Of a stretch of DNA of 64,000 nucleotides, positions 36,680 through 49,400 are shown piece after piece. Location of the stretch: contig CM034113.1 of assembly GCA_019914945.1 (NCBI GenBank), forward strand, positions 8,722,850 through 8,786,849, read 5' to 3'. Source of the stretch: Typha latifolia. Lineage: Eukaryota; Streptophyta; Magnoliopsida; Poales; Typhaceae. Positions within the stretch are counted from its first letter, which is position 1, and each line of letters starts with the position of its first letter. The notes under the pieces were generated by a model. That model saw only the letters and a program-made list of their open reading frames with translations. It did not search any database and had not been told where the DNA came from. A program made the position numbers and the translations under genes.

Positions 36680-38124
36680 CGTTGGGTTTCGTCCTCCTCT
36701 TATATGGTTAATTGTAAGAGTTATCTATCATATCATAGTACTAAGTACGTATAGATTCCATGCTTCTTGTATACACTTGGATTGCACAGCTAAAAGAGCA
36801 GAGAGAGAATATAGCTGCAGTGGTGCATAAGGCTTGCTGTAAAGAGGAGAGGAGAAGATGCTCCTTGGAGAAAAAGACTGGAAGGTGATTCGCCATTAGT
36901 GTTGTAAAGTAGCAGGAGTTCACTTAATTATGATTTTTTTTATCTAATAAAGTATGGGATAGTGATTAATTTCGAAAAGTAATTTGATGGATGTATGCTT
37001 CTGATTAAAAGATGTCTACATTCCCTAAAAAGATCTAGTATCTTTTTTTCATTTAGTAAAAAGGAATTGATTCTTAATGGGAAAATATGTTTCTCAAAGG
37101 GTGGTAATGTGATCATCATTCATCCACCATCGAGAAAAAAATGGAGTGTGAGAAATGAAACAAGCTTCTCTTTAATGAAATCTTTCTTGTGATTTGGAGT
37201 CGGAAGAAGAGACTAATATGAACAATTTAAACACAATCTGTATAACAAATAAATCTTGTAATAAATTGCCAGAAGTATGCTCTTTTTTTAACCTTTCTCG
37301 TGCTATGCTGCTGCTCAGTATCTGAACAACCATTTCTAGTAAATAATTATGTTCACAACCAAGCTAATAAAAACGAAAATTAAGATTCATGGACATAAAT
37401 GCATGGAAAATATAAGGAAAATGTATGTGGCACAATGGATTTGGTTTCAGAAAATGATAAAAAGAATGGTCTAATAGATCGTGAAATGAGACAATGCTAT
37501 ACACATATCATATTACAAGTATGCATAAATGTTGAATCACTGCAAATGTTTGTTAGCAGTAACGCATTTTGCCAGAGGAAAACGTTGCCCTTTCACACTT
37601 CTAAATGAAGATAAATTTTGCCTGTTGGTGTATAGCAATAATGTTTCATTGCTGGTTAGTAGTACACCGGAGTTCTCTAGAAATTGGGACAAATATACAT
37701 GTAGAAGAAGTCTTACCCGCTCCGCCACTGGTTGCAAAAAGAACCTCAGGATTGTGGCCTTGTACGACTATAGAAACTCCAATCACAAGGATCATCTTGA
37801 TTCCAAAAATTACAGTAATTTGCATAGTTGCACCTGTCCTGCAAGAGGATTTTAAGAGAAACCAGGATGTTATCTACGGTGTAACTTACTAGTATTTGTG
37901 TAGAGATTCTACTATAAAATTATTTAATTTGATTACATATTGGACGTTTGATATAATTACAAGCTAGTTAACCGGCTGCTCTGATTTGAACAGGCACAAA
38001 GATTAGTTGAGAAACTATATTGAAGAGGGAAAGATTTTGTTAGCTGGTATTTCTTACCTCAAATGCCCCTCATAAAAAGGAGGATAAAAAAGTAAACTAT
38101 CATTAAACATTTAAACATAAATGT
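36680..38124. other. spacer and 3' flank of the PRR gene
   Basis: No firmly supported gene. A 59-residue minus-strand frame at 37646-37825 is discussed as a finding. The other open frames are short and overlapping. Confidence 0.5.
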
Positions 38125-41100
38125 TCATTGCCAATCTTCTGGTTCTGTGGCTGTATTAGAATCGGATACTTTTTGACGCACAAATTGGCCTTTTACTCTT
38201 GGGCGTTGCTCTGCAAGCTTCTTCCTGCTGTGGTACCTTACCTGTCAAGCCAACAACCAGGGTCATATGTTAAAACAGTTAATATTCTCTAAATTATTAA
38301 CCCATTATAAAAGAGGTATAATCGCACACCAAATACCATCAGATCATCCCTTATTCAGAATTAGGCTCTGAGGATTTTTATCAACTAAATTCAGGTCAGT
38401 TAATATTCTCTAAATTATTAACCCATTATAAAAGAAGTATAATCGCACACCAAATACCATCAGATCATCCCTTATTCAGAATTAGGCTCTGAGGATTTTT
38501 ATCAACTAAATTCAGGTCAGTTAATATTCTCTAAATTATTAACCCATTATAAAAGAAGTATAATCACACACCAAATACCATCAGATCATCCCTTATTCAG
38601 AATTAGGCTCTGAGGATTTTTATCAACTAAATTCAGGTCAACAGTAACTAAAGGCAAAGCAGGCTTTTACTCGTACAGAGGGTCGCATAGCATATTCAAT
38701 GCATAACTTTAAACAATACAGGGTCTTGACCAAAATAAAACAGTGCTGTAATTTAGAAATCAAGCAGGGGTTTGGGGGGATATAGAGGGCATGACCCCCC
38801 TTTGCTTGTATGTGGCTCTGCCCATGAGGGTAACATTAAAAGTACACACTGGTTTCGGCCAGTGCTGTTTTAAACAGAAACAAGGCTACTATCCTTAACA
38901 CAATATCTATAATTTAAGCAGATAAATTTCATTTGTTATATAAATAGAAACAAGGTAATCATATATTATTTTGTCACTAGATAGATATCATGAATTTATA
39001 TTAATAATTGCAGAGGCATATTATGCTAAAAGCTGATTTATCATTTGGTCACTCAATTAAGAACTGACTCCTAAAGATGTTGGCCTGTCATTGACATAGT
39101 ACTGCTGGGCATATATGTACTCTGGAACATGGCCCACAAATAAGTTCACAGATATATCTTGATGATAAACTAAAATGACTGAAAACTTATGTATTTTATA
39201 ATTTAAAGTAAACCTGAACCACTACCTTTTTCTCAAAGCATCTGTCTTTCCGTTTCAAGCGGAATTTAATCAGAGCAGCCTCACGACGAGAGCGATCGCT
39301 GTCAGAACCATGCATTTTGCAATTATGGACACTGCTTTCATTCCCACTTTCTATGGCAGTTCCTGTATTTGCAGTTGGATCTGCTGTTTCACCATTACCA
39401 TAGCTTCCACTACCTCGAATAATACCCCCGATGCAGATAGCTCTTTGATCAACTTGTTTCATTGGAGTGCATAACGAGTTTATTGCATCTCCTGCTTCTC
39501 TGTCAACTTGTTGTCTCTGAAGGTTGGTCTGATGATTTTCTTCATGGTTGTGAATTTCGTCACAGTGTAAGTGGTTAACAAGATCGTTTCCATGGCAGTT
39601 AGATTGATCAGAAGTAATATGGACTGCTATTTTCTCAATTTCAGATAAATTATGTGGTTGAAAAGAGGTCTGGGAGAAGAACATAGACTGCAGAATAGCA
39701 TCATACCCAGCATACAAGCTTTGGTAAGGTATAGCTCCAACAGGACCCGGCAGCGATATAATCCCAAATTGAGGATGATGGAAAACTATATCTCTTCCAT
39801 TGGAGGAGTGACTAGCAGAAGCATTTTCTCCAGCAAGACCAGAACACGAAGCACCAACATTCTCCTTGCCGCTATCTAAAAGAACAGTAGATTCATCTGC
39901 ATTTCCTTGATATGAAGACAAGATATCTTTAGGTTGGAAGCAAGTGATCCTCTCGTCATCACCAGATTCTCTGCTTCTGATAGATAGAGATGAAGACAGC
40001 ATTTGACCTGAAGGTTGAATCCTTTTATCGCCATACCTGCATTTTTCATAAAACAATACCCTGTCCTCAGAAAATACTAGAGACAATAGTGTTGGATCTT
40101 GAGGTATATCAAATTCTTGATTTTTTTTTTTCAAAATTACAAAAGAGTAGAACCTCTGGGGTTGAACTTCATTTAAGTTCTTTATCTTACTCAAGTTTCG
40201 AGGATGAACTTCCATATTCTGCTTCTAAGTTGCATGAGTTTAAACTGCAATAGATAAGATAGATGATTCTACCAACCAATTTGCTCTCTAAGCTTCATCA
40301 AAGAATGTCCACTTGTCTTTATCGGCGCAGATGGTAAGAGATCATCAAATGATCATATTTAAGAACATAATAAGAAAGACGATGACGTCTCACCAATCCA
40401 AGAGTTCGGCTTCTCACCAAAACTCATAATTGATAGATGGACAATATTTCAGCAATCAAAAAGTTTAGCATCTCACTAGAATTCACTTGATAGACAGACG
40501 ACGTTTCACTAATTCAAGATTTTAGTGTTTCACCAAAACTTTCACTTAGAATTACTCTAAGCTAAGGCGTCCCATCTCAAATCTCGCTCAACAAATGAAG
40601 ACTTCATTGAATAAAGAATAACATTATCCTTAATACAAAACTCTAGTACATATTTATAGACTCTCTTCTACACTGCAAATCCAAAGCAAACTTTGAAAAA
40701 TAAAACTCCTATGATAAAACAAACTCTGAAAAATAAAACATCTATTCTAGGACAAGTTCTGAAAATAATCCCAACTAGGACTCTAAAAAATAAACCAAAT
40801 AAAGACTCTAAAAGATAAATCCTAATCCAACTCAGATATAAGCTATTGCAAACGTTTGAATAACAGAACCTGCAAATTTTCATTCAAGATTTTTCGCTCA
40901 TTTGATCAGATGCTCCATATTGCATTACTTATTTTAGTTCAGCCAGAAAGTTTAGACACATTTAACCAACATAACCAAAAATAAGACCTAGTACTTGGTT
41001 CTTATATATGAAAAGGTTGGATGAGAAGAGGAAGGACCAAACATAAATTGCATGGATACACAGTTCCCCTGTTCAAAGCAATTGCCCACAAACAGTGTAC

Positions 41101-43584
41101 AGTGGAAGTGTAAAATATTTTCCTACTACTTATTTAATGACTCAACTTGACACTAATGCTACACGGTGTACTGAAATAGCATTCTGAGTAGCTTCTAGGT
41201 CTCATGGTATGGATATGCCAATAATAGCAAGCCAGAAAATAAGCATCAAGTTAGGTTCATTTTTTGCATTTGTCGGAACCATTTGATTGTAAATCAATTA
41301 TGATTATAGGAACCCAAAATAAATGGGTCACAAATGCTGGGAAAAGTTAGATTCACTTCTTTATTCCATAGTATCCTACACAAACACCAAAGAACAAGGA
41401 GCGCATCAGTATATGGATATCTATAATACAGAATTATATAAAATAGTTAATGCATCCATAGATACAGTATTATGTAACATATTCTTTGTATTTGATCATG
41501 CATGTAGTGCTTTGTACAGATATCCAGAATTATATAAAATAGTTGATGCATCCATAGAGACAGTATTATGTAACATATTCTTTGTATTTGAGCATGCATG
41601 CAGTGCTTTGTGGAACTGTAAAATCCAGCTACCAACTGAAGAAATCTAGCATTAAAATCTTTCTGGAAAATGACATAAATTCATATCCTTATGGCTGATA
41701 AGTATGGTTTGAAGTGGCCTTGCCTATTATAGTTCTTAATGTCACTTCTTAATAAATTCAATTCTAATATACACGCATATATTAAATAACAAAAATTGTA
41801 CAAGGGCAAATCACACTGAACATAAGCTAGCAATTGCACGAACCAGGGGTTCAGAGAAAGAAACATTACCTTGAAAAGGCAGAGGCATTAGAATGAATCA
41901 GTATATGCTTTTCTTTGAAGCCCTGATGTACACTATCATTTATCTGTGGTCCTCTTTCCAGAGGTTGAGAGGAAACAAAAGCAGATTTACTCTTCCGTAT
42001 ACAGCTGGTTGAACCTTCACATAATGAATTTTCTCGAAAGGCGTCCTTCTCTAGAATGGAAGAACTGCTTTTCCTGTCCACTATTGGCTCAATACAGGCT
42101 ACGACATCCTTCAGAGAATCATTTGGATGATTGGAAATCAAACCAACAATTACATCCCCCCTGGCTCTCATAGACTGCTGTACATCTTGACCATTATGCG
42201 TTATATCATTAAGAGACTTTTTCTCTAGACTTTTCTCAGCTGAAGATAGAGGTGGTTGAATAACTTCTACTGTCCTTCCACCAAATGAATCTGCATGGTT
42301 AACCTTAAGATTATCAGAGCTGTATAGAGAATTATCAATTAGGGGAACAAAGTGTTAAATTTAATCAAGATTAACTAAGAACCTTTAGTTTCTTCACCAT
42401 TATCAATCTTCAACACATTTATTCTCACTGCTTTTGCACCATCAGGTTCCTCTGGTTTTTCTTCTACTTCTCTAGAAGAACTTCTCCCTTCAGTTTTAGT
42501 AATCTCTCTGAAATTTTGAGCATTCTCAATTTCCACCTGCTGCTTACTTTCCGAACTCTGTTCAAGTAGAGCATAATTCATATTCATTAAGGCGTGCAGG
42601 AACAATGATCACATAATAAGTCATCAATAGTAACATCATCTTAAAATTCAGACCTTTTACCTTCTCATACAAAATGGCATTCCAACTTAAAATATCACAA
42701 AAAGATTCTGACTTTTTACCTGAGCATCACTTCCTGAATTGCTGTTTTCCCCAGTCTCTGACCCATTGGCACTGATGTGATTACTAGCAGCATTGTTATC
42801 AGAAGCATATGCTTGGCTACTCGCCTGCATCAAGATTGAAATTACCCAATCTCCAACATATGATGTTAATACGATAACTGGTCAAAATATTATAGTAACA
42901 TACACAGTGTCTCCTCCAAACGTGTTGCCACAAATTCCTCAGCTCATTCTTCCTCACTGGCTTCACGAGGAAATCCACAGCGCCCTTAAGCATGCATTTG
43001 AGCACTACCCCGATAGAATCTTGCGACGACATCACTACCAACACATGCAATTCCCGAATTAAACAACTAAACTATATTCATCAAGCAATTTAAGGTCCTA
43101 ATCCGATAAAATAAACTTACTAATCACAGGAATATTCTTGCACTCCCCTGTCGCCATAATCTTCGATAGGAGCCCGATTCCGGAAAGCGATGGCATCGCG
43201 ACTTCCGTGAGGACGAGATCGAACGCGTATTGCCTCTCCTTTAAGATCTCCCAGGCCTTCAGCCCGTCCGCCACCGCCGCCACTGCCGACGACGCAAGCT
43301 CGAAGCCAGATTCAAACAAAGTAAGTGCATAGGGGAAGAGGGGAGGCGAAATTACCGTGGTAGCTGCATTTACGGAGGAGGGCGGTGACGATATGGCGGG
43401 TGGAGTCGTCGTGCTCGACGAGGAGCACGCGGAGGGATCGCCGGGGGAGGAAGTGGTCCCATCGGATGACGTGGCGGTCGAGGGGCCTGCTGCCGTCGAT
43501 CTTGGGGCGGACGGCTGGGATTTCTTCTTCTTCCTCCTCCTTCACTTCGTCCGCCGCCTCCTCTCTCGTCGTCTTGGGCTCCAT
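38125..43584 (-). CDS. PRR95-like: pseudo-response regulator with CCT domain (PRR5/PRR9 clade, PRR95/PRR59-like)
   Basis: A transcriptional repressor of the plant circadian clock and of photoperiodic flowering, acting in the nucleus. Exons: 43584-43356, 43282-43121, 43034-42904, 42824-42720, 42557-42383, 42290-41870, 40036-39226 and 38241-38125, 716 residues, phases consistent. An acidic N-terminus is followed by the pseudo-receiver (about 51-168): [39 protein letters not shown] and [20 protein letters not shown]. The phospho-acceptor Asp is replaced by Glu (E103 in LTEV), the hallmark of PRRs. The middle is low-complexity. The CCT domain (about 658-701) reads [20 protein letters not shown] then [20 protein letters not shown]. 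The wording [11 protein letters not shown] and [15 protein letters not shown] favours the PRR95/59 type over PRR37/73. Introns 6 and 7 carry tandem repeats. Confidence 0.93.
38276..38638. repeat. three tandem copies of a 121-bp unit in the last PRR intron
   Basis: Copies begin at 38276, 38397 and 38518 and are almost identical, each opening with CAGTTAATATTCTC and closing with AACTAAATTCAGGT. The array starts about 35 bases upstream, in coding direction, of the last exon's acceptor at 38242 and lies within the intron 38242-39225. Confidence 0.95.
41430..41621. repeat. two tandem copies of a 96-bp unit in PRR intron 6
   Basis: AGAATTATATAAAATAGTT recurs at 41430 and 41526, followed in both by TGCATCCATAGA and GTATTATGTAACATATTC. 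The copies differ at a few positions. Confidence 0.9.
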
Positions 43585-43845
43585 GGAGGGGAGAGGAGAA
43601 GGATTTGGTGGGCAGGGAAGGAGGAAAAAAGAGGAGTCGACTTGAAGTGGTGGATACGAGTAGAAATATCTAATGGGCATGGGCGCCACGTCAGCGGTGA
43701 GATCGAATCGAATGCGTCGAGAGGAGAAGGTGGACTACATGGACGCTCCGCGAGCCAATCACTCGCTTGACGTCCGAGGCGCAGGGAGAAGAGGGGGGGG
43801 GTGAGCTGACCGAGTTGAAGGAAGATATTTTCATTTTGGGATATT
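43585..43845 (-). promoter_or_regulatory. 5' region of the PRR gene
   Basis: The GC-rich segment upstream of the PRR start. An in-frame ATG at 43689 would add 35 residues; the start at 43584 is preferred because the conserved-type acidic N-terminus begins there. No clear TATA box was seen. Confidence 0.4.
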
Positions 43846-44135
43846 TGCAAATAACACCCTGTTGTTTTATTATTTCCCAATTAACACTCATTTTTTCTAT
43901 AATTTTTATACAACACTGTACTGTTACTTTGGTGTAACACTCTGATTTATTACTAAAATAATCTTAGACCATATTATTTTTACTTGGACACTTTAGAAAT
44001 TATCCTTAATATTTTAACAGAATATTTCTTAGTTGATAACTCAGATGTCATATAACAATAAATTATAAGAGAAAAAAAAAGGAGCCGGGCGTTAATAAAA
44101 CTAATACAAATTTAAGGTGTTATTTGAAATTTTGT
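43846..44135. mobile_element. MITE-like element with terminal inverted repeats
   Basis: The left end ATTTGCAAATAACACC (about 43848-43863) is matched inverted at the right end, GGTGTTATTTGAAAT (about 44117-44131). The roughly 290-bp element is AT-rich and non-coding. Related blocks lie at 65-170 (same orientation) and shorter pieces near 18300 and 44293. The size and inverted ends suggest a non-autonomous DNA element, but no target-site duplication is certain. Confidence 0.5.
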
Positions 44136-46160
44136 TTTTTTTACTTTTGGCACGTGTCTTTCTGACTTGTGTCTGCGGCGCACGGTTGCTTATCCTGCCA
44201 AGTAATTTTGCTCCTCTAGTGCTATTCTCCCACTTGGATATTTGCTACGATGTGTGATATTTATTACTTAGATATTTAATTAGAGAACTTTTTAATAAAC
44301 ACCCTCTATTTTTACAATTTTCTTGTTAACACTCGTTTTTGAGTATTTTGTAACAATAATTATTTTCCCATAATTTTCGTTTAATCTAATTTATTTTCTT
44401 TATAACTAAATAAATTAAATAAAATACTTTGAAAAAAAATTCCAACCTTAGCCCACCATTTTAAAGTTATATAACATTCTAGTCGACTCCATCAAAGTAA
44501 AATATATTTTAAAAAAAAAATTAATCACCTTATTATATTCCCCTAAAAACTAGTTTAGGTGTATAATAAATTACGTTTAATATCTAATATAATGTTTTTT
44601 TATTGATATTCTTTTATTTGAAAATAGTTGGGTTTACTAACTCAGAATGATAATGTTGTATGAAAATTATAAGAAAATAAAAGAAAGAATATATTTATAA
44701 AATCCTCAAATACCTGTCATAATAAAAAATTAATAAAAATAGGCTTTACTTAAAAATTTCCCTTATATTCACTATAGAAAAAGTTTATATTTTTCGAGAA
44801 TATATAGACAAGTGAGAATAACGTAGGACAATGTCAAATTCTCCAACACGAGCATGATCTATTTATTAAGTTAATAAAAGTATTAAGTGAGCTTAAACGG
44901 CTTGAATGGATTAGTTTTAAACAAGCTAAATTGGTTAACATGAACTTTTCGAATTTAGATTAATTATGTTCGTTATAAACAAATTTATTTGAATTATAAA
45001 ATAATAATAATTTTTTTTTATGTAAATACCATGTTTTTATAAAATAATTACGATCGCTATATTCTTTAAAAATTATAATTGTTATTAGATTTTTTATTAT
45101 TTCACAAATATTATAATTATTAGTTTTTTGACAGCCTAATAAATGATTATTAAAAATAATAAATAAAACACTTTTATTAATATGTTACGGTGCAAAATAT
45201 TTATCATATAACTTTTTATGAAAAAAAATAAAATCCTTTTTCTTGTATCATGATATCTAAATCACGTCAGATAATTTTCAAATTATTTTAAGTACTTATA
45301 TACAAGCAAAATAATTTATTTTTATCTAAATTTAATTTTAGTTATGATTAGTTAGATTTAATAGAGCATAATGATATTTTTTCGATGACAATTAAGATAT
45401 TTAAAAAAAAAATTAGCGGCAATTCTATAGCAATCTCATTTGTCATAAACGAGTAGATACGTCATAAATAGATTAGAATAATATCTAAAAATATAATTTG
45501 TTTAATAATCGCACTATGCGAGATCAACTTAAATGACTCAAATCCAGTTATATTAAATCTAAACTTATTTAAAACCTTTAGACTTGTACCCAATTAATGT
45601 GTTCGATAAAAAAAATTGTCACCCATAGTCGTAGAAGTTAAGTCAGGCTACAATATAAAAGGAAGATGCAAGTTAGACATTTTTTGTATGGCTTTTATTA
45701 TAGTAGTTAAGGTATATTTGTTGCATAATAAGGAAACGTGCATTAAAATAAAGAAAAAAAAGAGAGGGTATTATTTGTGTGTGAGTATCATTGTTATTAT
45801 CTATTTGTATGGAAGTTTGACTGAAAGAGTATGATAAGCTAATATAATGATTACTTTACATAATTATGAAAAAAAAAAGGATTTGCTATTTTGCCAAAAT
45901 AACATTTATTATCTGAGAAAATACTTTTTTTTTATGGTATTTAAAAATATTATAGAGTTCGGACCCGAGTCTAACCGACTATACCCGTTACGGACTCGGG
46001 CGAGAACAACAGCCGAGTCGTTCAAAACCCGTGTGCAGACGTGGCCCAGCCTTTGTCTGTAGAATACGGCACCGAACTCTCCTAACTCACCGACCTTTTT
46101 TGATCCACTCACCGCATCAACGTTTCTCTGCGGGAATAGGATCCGCCGTCCAAATGTGCA
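44136..46160. other. AT-rich repeat-derived spacer
   Basis: Very AT-rich, no gene. It begins another repeat-family fragment near 44293 (AACACCCTCTATTTTTACA). The remainder shows only short AT-rich frames. From 45955 it becomes GC-richer, approaching the EXO70 promoter. Confidence 0.5.
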
Positions 46161-46448
46161 TACTGTGATTCCAGACCGTCCATATTTCCACCCGCACGAA
46201 TGGAGTATAACACTGTCCTGACCGAGGAATGGGTGAAGATTAGTAGCAGGGGCTTGTCCATGAAAAGAGCAATGCAGGGGCTTTTGTTATTAATATACGT
46301 GCTCGGTCGCCGCGGCAAACGATTCCCTCCAAAGAGTACGCTTTCTTCTTCCATCAACATAGGCGAAAGACCAGTTCGTTGATCTCTCTCTCTCTCTCTC
46401 TCTCTAGATCTCGATCTTCGAGATCGGAATCGAGGAGAAGGTGGAGCA
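46161..46448 (+). promoter_or_regulatory. 5' region of EXO70A1
   Basis: Contains a (CT)n tract at 46383-46405 about 45 bases before the ATG, typical of a plant pyrimidine-rich 5'UTR. A 60-codon frame at 46200-46382 could be a uORF if transcription starts upstream, but nothing supports its translation. Confidence 0.4.
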
Positions 46449-49400
46449 ATGGGGGTTCCGCAGGCGATCGAGTCGCTGTCGCAAAGAGCAAGCTTGCTGA
46501 GGGATTCGTTGCAGAAGAGCCAGACCAACACCGATAGTATGGTCGCCATCCTTGGATCCTTCGACCATCGCCTCTCCGCTCTCGAGGCAGCGATGCGCCC
46601 CACCCAGGTTAAATTCCTTGTTACCCTTCTCGAGTTCTCCTCGCCGATCGAAGAATCGTGATCAGCTCTTTGATGCGATCGCGGAGGTTGAGATTTGTCC
46701 GATCTGTAGGTAAGGACGCACGCGATTCGGATGGCGCACGAGAACATCGACAAGACTTTGAAGGCGGCGGAGGTCATTCTTGGTCAATTTGATCTCTCGC
46801 GCCAGGTCGGTTGCTGTCTTCCATCCCAATTTGTGTTTGAATTTCTTTGATAATTTAACATTTTTATAGCATCTGTTGTAATTTGATTGCACTATATGGA
46901 ATAGGCTGAGGCTACAATATTAAGAGGACCGCATGAGGATCTAGAAAGCTATCTGGAGGCGGTTGATCTGCTGAGAGGCATTGTTCGATTTTTCACCTCA
47001 AATAAAAACTTCAAGGGCAGTGATGGGGTTCTCAACCATATCAACAATTTGCTAGCGAAGTCCATCTTGAAGCTGGAGGAGGAATTCAGGCAGATTTTAG
47101 CTAATTACAGGTTTGTTTTTATTGGTGATTGCTCTGCGTCAATTTTCTCATTATTGGCTCTCGCTTTATTTGAAATCTCACATCATGCTCATCAAGCCAT
47201 GGGAAACTTCTTCGTGGAAATATGTCTGTTACTTGATTGGAGTTTGTATATATTCTTTGATGCCACAGTTTTGGGTGTGCGAGTTGCATATTATTGGGTA
47301 ATTCTTCACGTGGTAGAAAAGAAGAAGAAAGAAAAAACAATTTAAGTGCGTATTTGTTTAATTTCTCTGTTCTAACAAATAAAATTTCCCTCTTTTCTGC
47401 TTTCAGCAAACCCATTGAGCCTGATCGTCTGTTTGACTGCCTTCCCAACTCTTTGCGACCGGGAGGATCACCTGGGCACCAAGTTGATAATGGTAGGAAC
47501 CATCCTTCAGCAAATCACTCTGAGCATCCAGCCAAAATCTTGGAGACAACTATCTACAAAACACCAACTCTCATTCCTCCAAGGATTTTGCCTCTGCTAC
47601 ATGACTTAGCTCAGCAATTGATTCAAGCTGGCTACCAGCAGCAGTGTTTCAAAATTTACAGGTAAAATTTCCGGATATCTTATGTTTATCTGACTCTGCT
47701 AGAACTCTTCATCATGTTCTTCATGATGGAAAAGAACATGGCTTTCCTATTAGAAAGATGGAGGTAATTTTGGTGTTGCTTTAATGAAACTCAAATTAGG
47801 TCTCTTTTAAGAAGCAATACAAATGAACGACATGCAGATTGGAGAATTATGCAGAATAGATATAAGAATTTGAGTCATTGTGTGTTTGTTTTTATGCAAA
47901 CATTTATCTGCCAATGTTCAACATTATTTAAAATTCTACATGCATGTGCATATGTGTGGTGTATCTGAGGGATTATGAGCGTAAAAAAAAAATCAACATC
48001 CATAATCTGAGGCCCAAATCTTGGCATGAGCAATATTCCATATTTATAGTGATTTATATAGTTCCTGGAAGAGAGTAAAGACAATATCTTATGCCAAGTT
48101 TATATGGAGTATGAAAGAGAGACTCAGACCTAGCATTGCATGAACCAATTTTCTTAAACATATTGTGCCGCAAACAATAGATACTGATGGTAGGAAATTC
48201 ATCTTAGACTTATCTATGTCATATATGCTTCAGAACACAAATATACAGTTTCTTCATTTCTTGTTCACTCTATATTTTTACTTTATTTTTGGTGCTTATG
48301 CGGTATGTACAATTTTTTTCCCTTTGATCTCAGAGATGCTCGTGCTTCAACACTAGAATCAAGCCTTTGGAAGCTGGGAGTGGAAAAGCTCAGCAAAGAT
48401 GATGTGCAGAAGATGCAATGGGAGGCACTAGAGGCCAAGATTGGAAACTGGATTCATTTTATGCGAATTGCAGTAAGAGTTTTTTTAAAATTATACCACA
48501 GAGGGTGTACTTTTGGAGTTCCAATAATTTGAGTTTTCTTGAACAGGTTAAACTGTTGTTTGCTGGAGAACGAAAAGTTTGTGATCAAATTTTTGACGGC
48601 ATTAATTTCCAGAAGGACCAGTGCTTTGCTCTTGTAACAGTAAATAGTGTTGCCACACTTCTCAGTTTTGGGGAAGCAGTTGCTAAAAGCAAAAGGTCCC
48701 CTGAAAAGTTATTTGTGCTTCTTGACATGTATGAAATAATGCATGAACTACAATCTGAGGTATGCTAAAATTTTCCATCTTATGCAAATCTGAGTCTATA
48801 AAGCATCTTTTATGAAGACAACTTATATAACTTTTATTGTAAATAGTTTAACCAATTGTATGTATTAGAGTCAAATTTTGTGATTTATTAGTTTCTACGG
48901 ATAACAAATTATTGTATAAGCCCTTGGAAGCAGATCATGTTGACCGGCTAGGATTATACAAAGATGTGTACTAAGAATGGTCGGAATACTAATTTCCCTA
49001 ATAACTTGTCTTGTAGTCTTTGATCATGATTTTCTTGAAATCTTTACCGATTCTTCTAGGTAATGTAGCACCAATTTGGTTTTATGATGTGAATTTGTAG
49101 CTTATATGCGCTGTTTAGTCAAATTGTTCCTATTTATTTAAGGTTCATAATTCTCATTGATGAATGAATGCTTTGACGTTGACAGTTGGGTGTGCTAGAA
49201 GTTCCCTTCTTGTTCAGCTTCATTGTAGTTGACAATTATTCTATTTGTTAGATATCATATGGCATTTTTATCGGCATTAGGATCATTCTTTAGTCTTTCT
49301 GCCTATGCTCACAGGTCTAAGATACTAAAAGAAATTCCTACATTAAGCTTTTTCTCAGTCAAAAATGGTCTTCATAGAACAGTAGTTCAGAAAATTTCAT

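Noticed and set aside
38276..38638. CRISPR-like array
   Set aside because: The three 121-bp units are contiguous, with no unique spacers, and this is eukaryotic intron sequence; it is a simple tandem repeat.
43357..43770. 137-codon plus-strand frame
   Set aside because: Antisense shadow of PRR exon 1 and its leader.
46109..46777. 222-codon minus-strand frame
   Set aside because: Runs across the EXO70A1 promoter and first two exons in antisense, through a (CT)n repeat; no domain.
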